64,000 bases of DNA from the NCBI GenBank assembly GCA_002953655.1, contig CP025839.1, forward strand, positions 1,488,001 through 1,552,000, given 5' to 3'. Positions 35,682 through 46,006 of this stretch are shown here, in pieces. The notes under the pieces were generated by a model that made no database searches, was not told where the DNA came from, and worked only from the letters and a program-made list of their open reading frames with translations. How positions within the stretch are numbered: the stretch's first letter is position 1; every line of letters begins with the position of its first letter. This stretch comes from Latilactobacillus sakei. GTDB lineage: Bacteria; Bacillota; Bacilli; Lactobacillales; Lactobacillaceae. The translations under genes were made by a program, and so were the position numbers.

Positions 35682-37187
35682 TTAATCAGTATCTTCTTCT
35701 GGTGCGGCCTTTGTTTCTCTAACGAGTGGTAATTCAATCCGGAAGACCGACCCATGTCCGACACTACTTTCAAGTGAGACATTACCATCGTAGCCTTCAA
35801 CTAATTGTTGGGCAATGGCTAATCCTAACCCATTACCGCCTTTTTCCCGACTCCGAGCCTTATCAACCCGGTAGAACCGGTGGAAAACCTTTTTCTTATC
35901 TTCTTCCGAAATCCCTTCACCAAAATCTTGGACAGCAACTTGCGCATAACGTTCATCGTTAGCCACCGCGATATGAATTTCCTTGCGCGTCGTTGAATAT
36001 TTAATCGCGTTATCCAATAGAATAATCATGATTTGCTCAAGGTGGTTCCGGTTAATATTGACTAAAGCTTGACCATGCAAATCATCATCTAAAATAAACG
36101 TAAATTCAGGATAGAGCATCTCAAAATTATGATAATTTTGTAAAACGACTTTCCCAACATCCGTCACCTCAGTAGTGCCTTGTGTCACCGCCTGATCAGC
36201 CCGCGTTAAATCTAACATCTCTTGAATCAAGTTCTTCATCCGTAAAATTTCTTGCAAAGAAGCTGCTAAAGATTCCGACAAGACTTCCGGATCATCTTTG
36301 CCCCACCGATTCAATAATTGGAGGTGACCTTCAATGATCGCAACCGGGGTCCGTAATTCATGCGAGACATCGCTCACAAATTGATCTTGTTGTTCAAAGT
36401 AATGCTGAATCCGATTTAACATTTCATTAAACGCAATGACCAGGTCCGAAAGTTCATCTTGACTCCGCCTAGTTTCCGGAATCCGCACATTCGAATTTGG
36501 TTCAACATTAATAGCTTCAATCGTCTGCTTCATTGCCTCAATCGGCTGCAAGAAACGATTGGCTAATAAGTAACCAATTACAGCACTAAACAACATTGCA
36601 AATAACACAACAACCACCAGAACGATCCGCAATTCCAGCATCGCATGATTATAATCCCTTAGATTATTAGTCACTTCAACATAACCGATGGTGCGATTCG
36701 TGTTAGCAGTCTTAATGGGGCGAATCCCGATTAAATGAATCTTCCCAAAAATATGCTCCCGCTTTAAGACATCGGTGTCTTGCTTTGGAAAAGAGGTGGC
36801 TCGACCACGTGAGGCGAATAACCCTTGCCGATTTTGATCGTAAACTTTAACCGTCGTATCCTGCTGTGCCAAACGCATTAAAACCGAATCTTGATAAATT
36901 GCTTTAGAATCTCTAGGGGCTGGATCTAATTGTTCAGCAACAAATTCTGATGTTAGCGTCTTTTCCGGGCGCCCCAAACGTTGTTGGATGACAGTCACTG
37001 TATCGTGAACATTATCGACTTCCTTATGCAATAAAATGTTCGAAATACTACTGAAAATCACAATTGAAAAAATCGCAAAGGTGATAAAAATGGCCAACCC
37101 AACTGCAGCTGCCCATTTCACCTTTAACGATATTTTACGACCCTTATTATTATTTTCACTGGGTGTCTCTAAGTCATTTGTTATCAC
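35682..37187 (-). CDS. Sensor histidine kinase, ArlS/CsrS-like
   Basis: A 501-residue membrane kinase with two transmembrane helices (about 24-52 and 185-210) enclosing an extracellular sensor of about 135 residues. HAMP is at about 211-265, the HisKA domain has phospho-acceptor His in [12 protein letters not shown], and HATPase has [16 protein letters not shown]. It overlaps its response regulator by 4 bp, so they are one operon. Domain layout and partner resemble ArlRS of staphylococci and CsrRS/CovRS of streptococci; the signal is unknown. Confidence 0.93.
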   Translation of the reverse strand: MITNDLETPSENNNKGRKISLKVKWAAAVGLAIFITFAIFSIVIFSSISNILLHKEVDNVHDTVTVIQQRLGRPEKTLTSEFVAEQLDPAPRDSKAIYQDSVLMRLAQQDTTVKVYDQNRQGLFASRGRATSFPKQDTDVLKREHIFGKIHLIGIRPIKTANTNRTIGYVEVTNNLRDYNHAMLELRIVLVVVVLFAMLFSAVIGYLLANRFLQPIEAMKQTIEAINVEPNSNVRIPETRRSQDELSDLVIAFNEMLNRIQHYFEQQDQFVSDVSHELRTPVAIIEGHLQLLNRWGKDDPEVLSESLAASLQEILRMKNLIQEMLDLTRADQAVTQGTTEVTDVGKVVLQNYHNFEMLYPEFTFILDDDLHGQALVNINRNHLEQIMIILLDNAIKYSTTRKEIHIAVANDERYAQVAVQDFGEGISEEDKKKVFHRFYRVDKARSREKGGNGLGLAIAQQLVEGYDGNVSLESSVGHGSVFRIELPLVRETKAAPEEDTD

Positions 37188-37870
37188 GAGCGCATCACAT
37201 ATCCAGTTCCCCGAACGGTTTGAATATAGCTTTGTTCGCCCGTTCGATCGATTTTATTCCGCAAATAACGAATATAAACATCGACCACGTTTGTTTCAAC
37301 GTCGGAATCATAACCCCAGACCTTGCTTAACAAGACATCCCGCGCTAAGACCACGTTAACGTTTTCCATTAAGGTTAATAGTAATTCGTATTCACGTTTC
37401 GTTAATTCAATAATATCATCGCCACGGCGAACGATACGATTTTCTTTTTCGACTGTTAAATCGCGATAAGTCACCGTTGTTTGTTTGGCAGCATTATGTT
37501 CACCCTCAATATCAATCCGGCGTAATAAAGCGCGTAGCCGGGCTAAAAGTTCTTCAATCGCAAATGGCTTAACGATATAATCGTCAGCACCATGATCAAG
37601 CCCTGATACCCGATCAATAACGGAATCGCGCGCTGTCATCATGATAATCGGTGTATTTTTAACTTGTCGAACCCGTCGGCAAACTTCTAACCCATTTAAT
37701 TCAGGTAACATTAGATCCAATAAAATTGAATCCCAGTCTTCGTTTAAAGCAGCTTCTAAACCAGTACGCCCATTGAAATGTACTTCGGTCTCATAGCCTT
37801 CGTGCTTTAATTCAAGCTCAACAAACCGGGCTAAATTTTTCTCATCTTCAATAATTAATATGCGACTCAT
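37184..37870 (-). CDS. OmpR-family response regulator, ArlR/CsrR-like
   Basis: A 228-residue DNA-binding regulator. The receiver domain has acidic EDE (8-10), phospho-acceptor Asp52 ([11 protein letters not shown]) and the switch Lys in IVKPF. The C-terminal winged helix (about 130-228) has [31 protein letters not shown]. Close similarity of the receiver to CovR/ArlR suggests a global virulence/wall-type regulator in relatives; in this organism the targets are unknown. It starts at ATG 37870. Confidence 0.94.
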   Translation of the reverse strand: MSRILIIEDEKNLARFVELELKHEGYETEVHFNGRTGLEAALNEDWDSILLDLMLPELNGLEVCRRVRQVKNTPIIMMTARDSVIDRVSGLDHGADDYIVKPFAIEELLARLRALLRRIDIEGEHNAAKQTTVTYRDLTVEKENRIVRRGDDIIELTKREYELLLTLMENVNVVLARDVLLSKVWGYDSDVETNVVDVYIRYLRNKIDRTGEQSYIQTVRGTGYVMRS

Positions 37871-38070
37871 TTAGTCACTCCCTAAAAAAGAAATTTAATG
37901 TCCACGCTGAACGTTCTTCGTAGATAAGAATTCTCTAAGAATCAACTCGTCAGTAGTAGCCACTTACTCATTCATTTTAGCATAGTTCCTCATAAATAAC
38001 TAACAAATCTCGCTGCAAAGCACGTCCCCCTGATTATTTAAGCACCACAATAACGCAATTGGTAACGCCT

Positions 38071-38112
38071 CAAAAAAATCCAGACGAAAATGAGGCTTTC
38101 GTCTGGATTCTT
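38071..38112 (-). terminator. Terminator after gnd
   Basis: A 12-bp stem ATCCAGACGAAA with TTTCGTCTGGAT, a 7-base loop and a seven-base T run on the minus strand. Confidence 0.9.
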
Positions 38113-38128
38113 TAGATTCGATTAAAAA

Positions 38129-39550
38129 TTATTGTTCTTTGTACCATGTATAATGGAAGATACCTTCGCGGTCTGTCCGTTCGTAAGTATGAGCACCAAA
38201 GTAATCGCGTTGTGCTTGGATTAAGTTAGCTGGCAATACTTCTGAACGATATGAATCAAAGTATGTGATAGCAGCGGTTAAACCAGGAGCAGGCACACCT
38301 TGTTGGATTGCCAATGCCGCAATATCCCGAACAGCACCTTGATACTTCTTCGTAATATCTAAGAAGTAATCATCCAATAATAAGTTATTTAAGTCAGCTT
38401 TCTTATCAAAAGCATCCGTAATCTTTTGTAAGAAACGGGCACGAATGATACAGCCGGCACGCCAGATTTTAGCGATTTCGCCGTAGTTTAATGACCAGTC
38501 ATATTGATCTGAAGCCACCCGCATTTGTTCGAAACCTTGTGCGTAACTCATGATCTTACTGAAATAAAGTGCTTGACGAATTTTTTCGATCAATTCTTTC
38601 TTGTCTTCAGTTAACTTAGCAACTGTTGGGGCAGGTAAAATCTTGCTTGCAGCTACCCGTTCGTCCTTCATTGCTGAGATATAACGGGCGTAAACTGATT
38701 CTGTAATCAATGATTGTGGCACACCCAATTCAAGGGCGCTTTGTGAACTCCACTTACCAGTCCCTTTGTTACCAGCAGCATCTAAAATAACGTCTACGAT
38801 TGGCTTGTCTGTGCCTAAATCGTCTTTACGGGTCAAGATGTCAGCTGTGATTTCCATCAAGTAACTGTCTAATTCGCCGTGGTTCCATTCTTTGAAGACA
38901 TCAGCGATTTCTTCAACAGATAAACCAACAACGTTTCTTAACAAGTTATAACTTTCTGAGATTAACTCCATGTCGCCATATTCAATCCCATTGTGGACCA
39001 TTTTGACATAGTGACCAGCACCGTTAGGGCCGATGTATGTGACACATGGTTGGCCGTCTTCAGCTTTAGCTGACATTTGTTCCAAAATAGGGGCCACTAA
39101 ATCATAAGCTTCTTTTTGGCCACCTGGCATCATTGAAGGACCTTCTAAGGCACCTAATTCGCCACCGGAAACACCCATACCAATAAAGTTAATCCCTGAT
39201 TTGTCTAATTCGGCATTGCGCCGAATTGTATCGCCGAAGAAGGTGTTCCCACCATCAATTAAAATATCACCTTTATCTAATAAAGGTAATAATTCGTTGA
39301 TGACGGCATCTGTACCAGCACCAGCTTTAACCATCAAGATAATCCGACGTGGTTTTTCTAATGATTTAACGAAGTCTTCGATTGTGTAACTTGCGACTAA
39401 TTTCTTTTCACTATGATCTTGCATCACAGCTTCTGTCTTAGCACCAGTCCGGTTATAAATGGCAACTGTATAACCGCGGCTTTCAATATTCAATGCTAAG
39501 TTCTTGCCCATAACTGCCATCCCGATAACACCGATTTGTGGTTGACTCAT
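38129..39550 (-). CDS. gnd: 6-phosphogluconate dehydrogenase, decarboxylating
   Basis: Oxidises 6-phosphogluconate to ribulose-5-phosphate, with NADP as cofactor in most bacteria. In 473 residues it has the Rossmann loop [21 protein letters not shown] (about 7-27) and the substrate motif [20 protein letters not shown]. Catalytic Lys lies in [15 protein letters not shown] and the C-terminus is [15 protein letters not shown] purine-rich AGGAGG precedes ATG 39550. It is monocistronic, with its own terminator. Confidence 0.97.
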   Translation of the reverse strand: MSQPQIGVIGMAVMGKNLALNIESRGYTVAIYNRTGAKTEAVMQDHSEKKLVASYTIEDFVKSLEKPRRIILMVKAGAGTDAVINELLPLLDKGDILIDGGNTFFGDTIRRNAELDKSGINFIGMGVSGGELGALEGPSMMPGGQKEAYDLVAPILEQMSAKAEDGQPCVTYIGPNGAGHYVKMVHNGIEYGDMELISESYNLLRNVVGLSVEEIADVFKEWNHGELDSYLMEITADILTRKDDLGTDKPIVDVILDAAGNKGTGKWSSQSALELGVPQSLITESVYARYISAMKDERVAASKILPAPTVAKLTEDKKELIEKIRQALYFSKIMSYAQGFEQMRVASDQYDWSLNYGEIAKIWRAGCIIRARFLQKITDAFDKKADLNNLLLDDYFLDITKKYQGAVRDIAALAIQQGVPAPGLTAAITYFDSYRSEVLPANLIQAQRDYFGAHTYERTDREGIFHYTWYKEQ

Positions 39551-39697
39551 GTAAAAGGCCTCCTAATAAGTTCTAATTTAATGGTGTATTATCTTCTCAA
39601 ATTGCTTAATACACTTACTCTGATTATGTTAGCAGAATTGTTCACTAAAGAAAAGCATTTTAATCCATTTGGGCCGGTCCATTTTATAAATAAGTGC

Positions 39698-39726
39698 AAA
39701 AAAAGACGCCCGTCTTAATCGGCGTC
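39698..39726 (-). terminator. Terminator overlapping the yceD stop codon
   Basis: On the minus strand GACGCC, loop GATTAAGACG, GGCGTC, then seven T. The left arm is made of the last codons of the DUF177 gene and the TAA stop lies in the loop. Confidence 0.8.
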
Positions 39727-40275
39727 GTTTTCTTGTGCTTCTAACAATGCTTTGAGCTTAGCTAATTCTGGATTAGGTGCCTCGGCCTCTTCTGCTTGTT
39801 GCTTCGCGTATTCTTCTTCAGAGATTACTGACCAAGCTTGACCAGTTGGCATCACATCTTCATTTTCTTCTTCCGGTGTCAAAATATGACTGGGAATGTG
39901 CAATAGGATATGATCTTCAACCGCCACTTGCATATCTAACATTTCACCTTCTAATGGGAATAACATGTCCTCATCAGGGAAACGTGATAATTCTTCATCC
40001 GTTGGGTCCACATAAATTTCAGTGAACGTAAAATCAAGTGGGAGGGCCACTGGATTCAAGCTTCGGGTTGATGGCACCGTTAATTGCCCAACCACGTGTA
40101 AGTCAGCAATGATGGCCCGGCGATCAACGGTTAATTGACCACTGATGACAAACGGCGTGGCTGCCAAAACATCATTTTCTCTTTCGTGGAGTTGCTTTTC
40201 TAAATCAACTGTTTCTTCAAAAGCAAGCGGGTGTTCACGATGCTTTTGTAATGCTTGTACTGACCATTTTAACAA
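39715..40275 (-). CDS. yceD: YceD/DUF177 family protein
   Basis: A 186-residue acidic protein of the DUF177 family, usually encoded just before rpmF and linked genetically to 23S rRNA maturation and ribosome assembly. An N-terminal helix (MLKWSVQALQKH) is followed by the VVGQLTVPSTRSL-type core. The family Cys pair is absent. It is the last gene of the conserved ribosome/NAD cluster and overlaps the tmcAL stop by 7 bp. rpmF is not found here. Confidence 0.88.
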   Translation of the reverse strand: MLKWSVQALQKHREHPLAFEETVDLEKQLHERENDVLAATPFVISGQLTVDRRAIIADLHVVGQLTVPSTRSLNPVALPLDFTFTEIYVDPTDEELSRFPDEDMLFPLEGEMLDMQVAVEDHILLHIPSHILTPEEENEDVMPTGQAWSVISEEEYAKQQAEEAEAPNPELAKLKALLEAQENDAD

Positions 40276-41444
40276 TGCGCTTCATCCTTTCCATGATAAA
40301 AAATCGGTTGTCTGGCAAAGTTTTGCGACTGCCAGCCAAATTGTTCACGCAAGCGATCGACACGGACTTCTAAGCCCAATAAACCAGTTTCGGCCCCCAT
40401 TTTGGCGGAAACCTTACTGATAATGGGAAGCTCAGTCGTCTTCTTCAACTGGTGTAAGTGTTGCTGCCCAATCTCGTTAAAGCCCAACAAACGAATATAG
40501 GGCCGTTGAAGTCCCTGTTGAATATCCGCTGGTTGAATGTTTAATAAAACATATAGGCAAACCCGTTGAAGTCGGGCATACGTGTATCGTTTTGTTTTTA
40601 GAGCTTGTAATAACTCGGTGTAACTATTGGCTTTATGAATCACCTTTTTGAAACGGTATTCCAAACCTTCTGACATCTGGTAGACCTGCCGTAATTGTGC
40701 CAGCGACAGACTCTCGATGCGGTATTTTAAGAGTGGCCATAGTTGGTCTTCTGTAAGAAGCGTACTATCCGCTAAGGCTGCTAGCGTTCCGGCTGGTACA
40801 ACGTGTTGTAAGGCTGCTAAAGCGGTGCCTTGCGTCACAACCTGGCGAATCGCACTCGCACTTGCGTACGGTGCCGTTGAAATGGTCTGATCACCATGTT
40901 GTGCTTGTTCTCGCTTGATAGCCAATAAGTTTAATGGTTGCGCTAGCCGTGCATTAGCGACGGCGTAACTAATCCCTAATAGATGGTTTGGTTGATCAAT
41001 CTGCAAGGATAACTGTTCCTGATAGAACTCGTTCAGCTGTGTTGCGTACGTTTTTTGATAGTCAACAAAAGCAGCAGATTGCTCAGGTAAGTCGATAATC
41101 TGCTGCCCCGCTTGTTGATAATCAAATGTCGGTTGTTCACTGCCAAAGGCAATCGTCTGACAGCCAAGCGCTGCTAGCAGTTGCACCGCCCCCGTGGCAA
41201 AACGATCTGCTGGTTGCACCGCACTCACAAATGGCAATTCGACCACCATATCCGCCCCATTTTGCAACGCTAATTCAGCCCGCGTCCACTTGTCCAAAAG
41301 CGCTGCTTGCCCGCGCTGAACGTAATTCCCGCTCATGCAGACAATCACTAAATCCGCTTGGGATTGCTGGCGCGCTTGTTGAAGTTGATAGATATGCCCA
41401 TTATGTAGCGGATTGTACTCCGCAATAATTCCTGTAATTCTCAT
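40269..41444 (-). CDS. tmcAL: tRNA(Met) cytidine acetate ligase
   Basis: Makes N4-acetylcytidine at the wobble base of elongator tRNA-Met, using acetate and ATP; formerly YlbM. In 391 residues it has the HIGH-like nucleotidyltransferase motif AEYNPLHNGH at 9-18 and SGNYVQRG at about 38-45. A helical C-terminal domain (about 220-391) follows. It starts at ATG 41444, 8 bp after the methyltransferase stop. Confidence 0.93.
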   Translation of the reverse strand: MRITGIIAEYNPLHNGHIYQLQQARQQSQADLVIVCMSGNYVQRGQAALLDKWTRAELALQNGADMVVELPFVSAVQPADRFATGAVQLLAALGCQTIAFGSEQPTFDYQQAGQQIIDLPEQSAAFVDYQKTYATQLNEFYQEQLSLQIDQPNHLLGISYAVANARLAQPLNLLAIKREQAQHGDQTISTAPYASASAIRQVVTQGTALAALQHVVPAGTLAALADSTLLTEDQLWPLLKYRIESLSLAQLRQVYQMSEGLEYRFKKVIHKANSYTELLQALKTKRYTYARLQRVCLYVLLNIQPADIQQGLQRPYIRLLGFNEIGQQHLHQLKKTTELPIISKVSAKMGAETGLLGLEVRVDRLREQFGWQSQNFARQPIFYHGKDEAHC

Positions 41445-41452
41445 CCTAACCT

Positions 41453-42184
41453 CTATTTAACCGCGCTGAAGAACCAACGAACACTGTCATCTTGAACCGC
41501 TTCTTGGCCAAAATCAGCGCTGACTTTAATTTGTTTAAAGCCGACCGTTTCTAAAGCCGCTACAAAGTCGGCCATTGGATACGTCCGTTCATGATGTAAT
41601 TCGTTTAATTCTTGGTAACCACCAAGTTGTTCGTCCCAAACGAAGAAGGTTAAATCATGTTCAACTGAATGCGGCACTTCGCCTTCATAACTCGTCCACA
41701 TAAAGGCCGTCTCTTCGGTTCGGTCATTATACATGAAACCGGGGAATAAAACGTCCATTTGATAGAGTGAATGCGCATCAAATAGGAATTGACCGCCCTC
41801 TGCCAGTTGTTGATAAACCTGTTTAAAGACTTGTTGGACCTGATCCAAATCTTGCATGTAGCAGATTGAATCGTCAAAACAAGTGATCGCATCAAATGTG
41901 CCCACCTCGCTAAGGTCTAACATGTCGCCTTGCAATAATGGAAAACTCACGCCGGCTTCAGTCGCTTTTTCAGACGCAATAGTCAACATTTCGGTTGAAA
42001 GGTCCAAGCCAACAACGTCCAACCCGGCTTGTTTTAAAAGGATGGCTAAATCCCCAGCCCCACAAGCGAGCTCTAAAACGCGGTGTTGATTTTGCAACGT
42101 TTGTAATGTGTAATCGCGCCATTGGCCATATAATTCATGATCCATTAAGCGGTCATAGACCGTTGCGAAACTTTGGTAAATCAT
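41453..42184 (-). CDS. Class I SAM-dependent methyltransferase
   Basis: A 243-residue methyltransferase. Motif I VLELACGAGDLAILL is at about 33-47, followed by VVGLDLSTEML and the acidic motif DAITCFDDSICYM. The substrate is unknown; homologues sit in this position throughout Lactobacillales and Bacilli. I place the start at ATG 42184, which overlaps the rsfS stop as ATGA; the frame extends five codons earlier without need. Confidence 0.9.
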   Translation of the reverse strand: MIYQSFATVYDRLMDHELYGQWRDYTLQTLQNQHRVLELACGAGDLAILLKQAGLDVVGLDLSTEMLTIASEKATEAGVSFPLLQGDMLDLSEVGTFDAITCFDDSICYMQDLDQVQQVFKQVYQQLAEGGQFLFDAHSLYQMDVLFPGFMYNDRTEETAFMWTSYEGEVPHSVEHDLTFFVWDEQLGGYQELNELHHERTYPMADFVAALETVGFKQIKVSADFGQEAVQDDSVRWFFSAVK

Positions 42185-42540
42185 TCTTCTGTTAACCATT
42201 CTGAAACATCAACCATTGGTGCTTCATCCCATAGTTTTTCAAGGTTGTATAATGCACGTTCTTCTGGCATGAAGACGTTGATGACGAGGTCGCCAAAATC
42301 CATTAAGATCCAACGTGAACCTTTTTTACCTTCAATTTTCTTAACCATTAAACCAGCTTCTTCTTCAGCATCTTCAATAGCGTCCACAATGGCATCTAAT
42401 TGACGTTCTGAAGAACCAGTCATCATCACGAAATAATCAGCTAATAAACTGATCCCTTCCATGTTTAATGCCACAATATCTTCTGCTCTTTTACCGTCTG
42501 CTGCTTTAACAGCAATTTTTAATAAGTCTAAACTTTTCAC
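42181..42540 (-). CDS. rsfS: Ribosome silencing factor RsfS
   Basis: Binds ribosomal protein L14 and blocks subunit joining under starvation. The 119-residue protein has DIVALNMEGISLLADYFVMMTGSSERQLDAIVDAIED (about 20-56) and WILMDFGDLVINVFMPEERALYNLEKLW, the full RsfS/Iojap signature. It lies 12 bp after yqeK and overlaps the methyltransferase by 4 bp. Confidence 0.96.
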   Translation of the reverse strand: MKSLDLLKIAVKAADGKRAEDIVALNMEGISLLADYFVMMTGSSERQLDAIVDAIEDAEEEAGLMVKKIEGKKGSRWILMDFGDLVINVFMPEERALYNLEKLWDEAPMVDVSEWLTEE

Positions 42541-42552
42541 TAATGTTCTCCT

Positions 42553-43155
42553 TTAATGGGCTTGAGTTGGCACCCAAGCATTGTATGTGTCAATTGTTTT
42601 AGGATAAATCTTCTTTTGCCCTTCAATTAAAAAGGTCAACGTATTTAAAATTTCAAACCGTACGCCAGCCGCTAAATCAGCAAAGGCAGTTTCCCGCGCT
42701 TGCACTACACCTGGAAAATCACGGCCCGGTTCGATGAAGTCAGCGACAAATAAGATTTGGTCGATAACTGTCATCTCTGGAGCACCAATGGTGTGGCGAC
42801 GCACCGCGTTTAAAATGGTTTCGTCGTGAATGCCTAAATCGCGTTCGATGAAGTAAGCACCAACAACACCGTGCCAAATTGCATTACCGTATTGTAACAA
42901 TTCCGGATCAAAGCCAGCTTCATGAATCGCTTCAATAAAGACTTCATCTGGTAATTGCTTGGCATAATCATGCACCAAACCAGCAATCGCTGCCCGTTCA
43001 ACATCGGCATGATTAAGCTCAGCGAGCTTAATCGCAGTCTCTTCAACGCGTAAACAATGTTGAAACCGGCTCTCAGATAGATTGGCAGCCACTTTTTGCG
43101 CTAGTTCTGCGCGTGTATACGGCACAATATTTTCTTGGTAAGTAAAATCACTCAC
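42553..43155 (-). CDS. yqeK: YqeK-type HD hydrolase (Ap4A/NAD-linked)
   Basis: A 200-residue HD-domain enzyme. Family members split diadenosine tetraphosphate (Ap4A) into ADP. It has the conserved His in FQHCLRVEETAIKLAELN, the HD pair GLVHDYAKQ and HGVVGAYFIERDLGI. I choose GTG 43155, spaced 7 bases from GAAGAAGGG and overlapping the nadD stop by 8 bp. A longer ATG start at 43176 would lie inside nadD. Confidence 0.93.
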   Translation of the reverse strand: MSDFTYQENIVPYTRAELAQKVAANLSESRFQHCLRVEETAIKLAELNHADVERAAIAGLVHDYAKQLPDEVFIEAIHEAGFDPELLQYGNAIWHGVVGAYFIERDLGIHDETILNAVRRHTIGAPEMTVIDQILFVADFIEPGRDFPGVVQARETAFADLAAGVRFEILNTLTFLIEGQKKIYPKTIDTYNAWVPTQAH

Positions 43156-43795
43156 GGTATAACCCTTCTTCCTCAATATAATCCGCTACTTTAGTCGGTA
43201 CCAAGTAGCGAATTGAACAACCCTGTTGCACCTTATTGCGAATCTGAGTTGAACTAATATCGACAAGTGGTGCATCAACCCACAACACGGGATAAGGCGT
43301 CTGGCGACTGTAGCCTGTGCGTTGAATACCGACAAACTGCACAAGTTGCACTAAATCATCAATCCGGTGCCAAGTCGGTAAATAATCAACCATATCGCCA
43401 CCAATGATAAAATAAAAATCCGTATTGGGGTATTGTTTCTTTAACGCTACAATCGTGTCATACGTATAACTGACACCACCGCGTTCGATTTCAACCATTG
43501 ATAATTCAAAAAGTGGATTATCAGCAATCGCCCGTTTGACCATTTCAACACGATGTTTAGCGGGTAACGTTTTTTTGGTATCGACATGTGGCGGGGTCGC
43601 ATCCGGCATGAATAAAACTTTATCCAACCCTAATTGCGTCCCCACTTGTTCAGCCATGATTAGATGACCTAAATGTGGTGGATTAAAGGTCCCCCCCATG
43701 ATGCCGACTTGTTGTCGTTGTTTATCTTCGACAACTAAGACAGACGGTTTTGACTCTGATACACCGTGCACTTTTTTTAATGTTGCATTTTGCAT
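43148..43795 (-). CDS. nadD: Nicotinate-nucleotide adenylyltransferase
   Basis: Forms deamido-NAD from nicotinate mononucleotide and ATP. In 215 residues, the core begins GIMGGTFNPPHLGHLIMAEQ (about 32-51) with the HxGH motif, and ends with ISSTQIRNKV before the C-terminus. The first ~30 residues before the core are longer than in most NadD proteins. It is 16 bp after yhbY, in the usual cluster. Confidence 0.95.
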   Translation of the reverse strand: MQNATLKKVHGVSESKPSVLVVEDKQRQQVGIMGGTFNPPHLGHLIMAEQVGTQLGLDKVLFMPDATPPHVDTKKTLPAKHRVEMVKRAIADNPLFELSMVEIERGGVSYTYDTIVALKKQYPNTDFYFIIGGDMVDYLPTWHRIDDLVQLVQFVGIQRTGYSRQTPYPVLWVDAPLVDISSTQIRNKVQQGCSIRYLVPTKVADYIEEEGLYRE

Positions 43796-43810
43796 CTCAT
43801 CACCGCCTTA

Positions 43811-44128
43811 TTAACGTCCGAGCTTGGTAACAATCGTTGAAATTTTTTGGTATTTTTCTTTACGTGATGCCTTATAAATGACTAATGTGCGGCCAATTTT
43901 TTGGGCAATTTCAATCCGATTATCGTGTTGCTTCAAGAAGTTGGCTAATTCATCAACCGTTACCTCTGTTGTTTGCAATAAATTAATCTTGATTAATTCT
44001 CGTTTTTCGATAGCTTCTTCGATTTGTTCAAAATAAGCTTCTGACAAACCATTCTTACCTAATTGGAATAATGGTTTTGTTGTTTGCGCTAATCCTCTAA
44101 GATAGTGCTTTTGTTTACCTGTTAACAC
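43811..44128 (-). CDS. yhbY: YhbY/CRM-domain RNA-binding protein
   Basis: A 105-residue single CRM-domain protein that binds pre-50S ribosomal particles. The GNK-type loop is FQLGKNGLSEAY (about 22-33), preceded by LTGKQKHYLRGLAQTT and followed by LIKINLLQ. It lies between yqeH and nadD in the standard order. Confidence 0.94.
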   Translation of the reverse strand: MLTGKQKHYLRGLAQTTKPLFQLGKNGLSEAYFEQIEEAIEKRELIKINLLQTTEVTVDELANFLKQHDNRIEIAQKIGRTLVIYKASRKEKYQKISTIVTKLGR

Positions 44129-44150
44129 GCGCGTTACTCCCTTCGCTAAC

Positions 44151-45287
44151 CTAAATAAGTGCTTTTCTGATCATCACTGAAACGCCTTTTGGTGCATAAC
44201 CGGCGACAACCACGTTTTCTGGTAATGTAATCCAGCCTAAACCGGCGAAGACTAAATCACTCTTTTCTTTTGTTGAAAATTCATAACGTTGTAAGTCTGG
44301 AAAATCTGCTAAGTCTTCTGGATGAGGTGGCTGTAATAAATCACCTAACTGTCTAACATAGAAATTATCCGCATTTTCTAATTTTGTTCTATGGATGTAA
44401 AGTTCATTATCAAAGTAACCAACAAAACCGTGGCGGGGCCCTTGAAGATAATCAAAACGTGCCAAGCCGCCTAAGAACAATGTTTGTTGTTCATTTAATT
44501 GATAAACTTTAGGCTTAATTTGCTTTTGAGGGGCAATTAAGCGCAGATCCTTATCGTGTAAGTAATGCGCCATTTGTTGCGCATGAATAATCCCTGGCGT
44601 GTCAATTAAAGCATGGTCATCTTCGTATAATGGAATATCGATCCGATCCAATGTTGTTCCTGGGAATTGTGACGTCGTAATCACATCGTTATCCAAAATT
44701 CCAGTCTGTTTGATGATGCGATTAATTAAGGTTGATTTACCAACGTTAGTTACCCCCACCACATAGACGTCGCGCCCTTTTCGTTCCCGTTCGATGACTG
44801 CTAGTAAGTCATCGACTGAGTTCCCTTTTTTAGCGCTGACCAACATCGTTTCAATTGGATGTAAGCCATGTTCCTTTGCTTCTTTTTGAATCCAATTGAT
44901 AACGCGATTAGGATTGAGGGCAGTTGGTAAGATATCGACCTTATTACCGACTAAGATTACTGGGTTATCACCGATAAACCGGTGTAATCCAGGAATCAAG
45001 CTCCCGTTAAAGTCAAAGATATCCACAACGTTAACAATTAAAGCATCACTATCACCGATTTGGTTGAGTAATGCTAAAAAGTCATCATCGTTTAACTTGA
45101 TATCACTGATTTCATTATAGTGGCGTAATCTGAAACAGCGTTGGCAATAAAGCTGCCCCGTTTCCAACCCTTTTTTTAGGGCTGAATTAGGAGTATAGCC
45201 TAGTGCTTCCTTATCAGTCGTTTGAATCTGAGCACCGCAACCAATACAAAATAGTGCTTCTTCAGTCTGTTGTTGTTCTTCAGTCAT
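44151..45287 (-). CDS. yqeH: Ribosome biogenesis GTPase YqeH
   Basis: A circularly permuted GTPase needed for 30S assembly. It has 378 residues. The N-terminal zinc finger is CIGCG...CQRC (about 14-50). The G4 motif NKVD precedes G1 GVTNVGKST and G3 DTPG in the permuted order. A C-terminal treble-clef domain follows. It overlaps yqeG by 8 bp. Confidence 0.96.
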   Translation of the reverse strand: MTEEQQQTEEALFCIGCGAQIQTTDKEALGYTPNSALKKGLETGQLYCQRCFRLRHYNEISDIKLNDDDFLALLNQIGDSDALIVNVVDIFDFNGSLIPGLHRFIGDNPVILVGNKVDILPTALNPNRVINWIQKEAKEHGLHPIETMLVSAKKGNSVDDLLAVIERERKGRDVYVVGVTNVGKSTLINRIIKQTGILDNDVITTSQFPGTTLDRIDIPLYEDDHALIDTPGIIHAQQMAHYLHDKDLRLIAPQKQIKPKVYQLNEQQTLFLGGLARFDYLQGPRHGFVGYFDNELYIHRTKLENADNFYVRQLGDLLQPPHPEDLADFPDLQRYEFSTKEKSDLVFAGLGWITLPENVVVAGYAPKGVSVMIRKALI

Positions 45288-45810
45288 TTAAATCCTCCCG
45301 CCAAGTTAAATCTGCGTGTTTTTTTAGTAGTTGTTGCATAATATATTTTTCAAAAAAACGATTAATAGAAGTATTCCAAGCGTCACTATCAATAATCGGT
45401 TTCACTAGAATTGTCCGGACACCGGCAACGTTACCCGCGTGCATATCGGTAATCAATTGATCCCCAACCATGACCACTTCGTGACGTGATAGACCGAGTT
45501 GCTTCTTAGCTTTCACAATCCCCGTTGCCAATGGTTTATTGGCTCTGGCGATAAAAGGTAATTGTAATTCGGCCAATGCGCGTTGGACCCGTTGCTGATT
45601 ATTATTTGAAACCACCATAACCGTAATCTCAGCGGCTTGCATTTGCGCTAACCATTCTTTGAGTTGCGGTGTGCCGTTCGGATTATTCCAAGCAATTAAG
45701 GTGTTATCAAGATCCGTTAAAACGGCTTTAATGCCTTGTGCCTTGAGTTGTTCTGGTGTTAAATCGTAGATTGCATTAACCATCCAAGTTGGCTTAAAAT
45801 TCTTTAGCAT
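45280..45810 (-). CDS. yqeG: YqeG-type HAD-IIIA phosphatase
   Basis: A 176-residue HAD phosphatase. The nucleophile motif is DLDNTL (about 33-38). Motif II lies in VMVVSNNN and motif III-IV in MVGDQLITDMHAGN. Known homologues dephosphorylate sugar or phosphatidylglycerol phosphates; the substrate here is not known. It opens the cluster yqeG-yqeH-yhbY-nadD-yqeK-rsfS and shares a divergent promoter region with the gene at 46007. Confidence 0.93.
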   Translation of the reverse strand: MLKNFKPTWMVNAIYDLTPEQLKAQGIKAVLTDLDNTLIAWNNPNGTPQLKEWLAQMQAAEITVMVVSNNNQQRVQRALAELQLPFIARANKPLATGIVKAKKQLGLSRHEVVMVGDQLITDMHAGNVAGVRTILVKPIIDSDAWNTSINRFFEKYIMQQLLKKHADLTWREDLND

Positions 45811-46006
45811 GCATTTGTCTCCTTTAATCTAGTCACTGATTAATTATAGGTTATTTAGCAGTAAATTGCACCTTTACGAGGTTAATTATTTGTCCATTCT
45901 AATTACCCTTCGAATTTTTAATGATTTTCCTCACAATCTAAGTCAAACTAATCGACATTTAAGCGCTTTTCTGGTACGTTTAAAGAAATTGAAAGGATGT
46001 GTTGTT

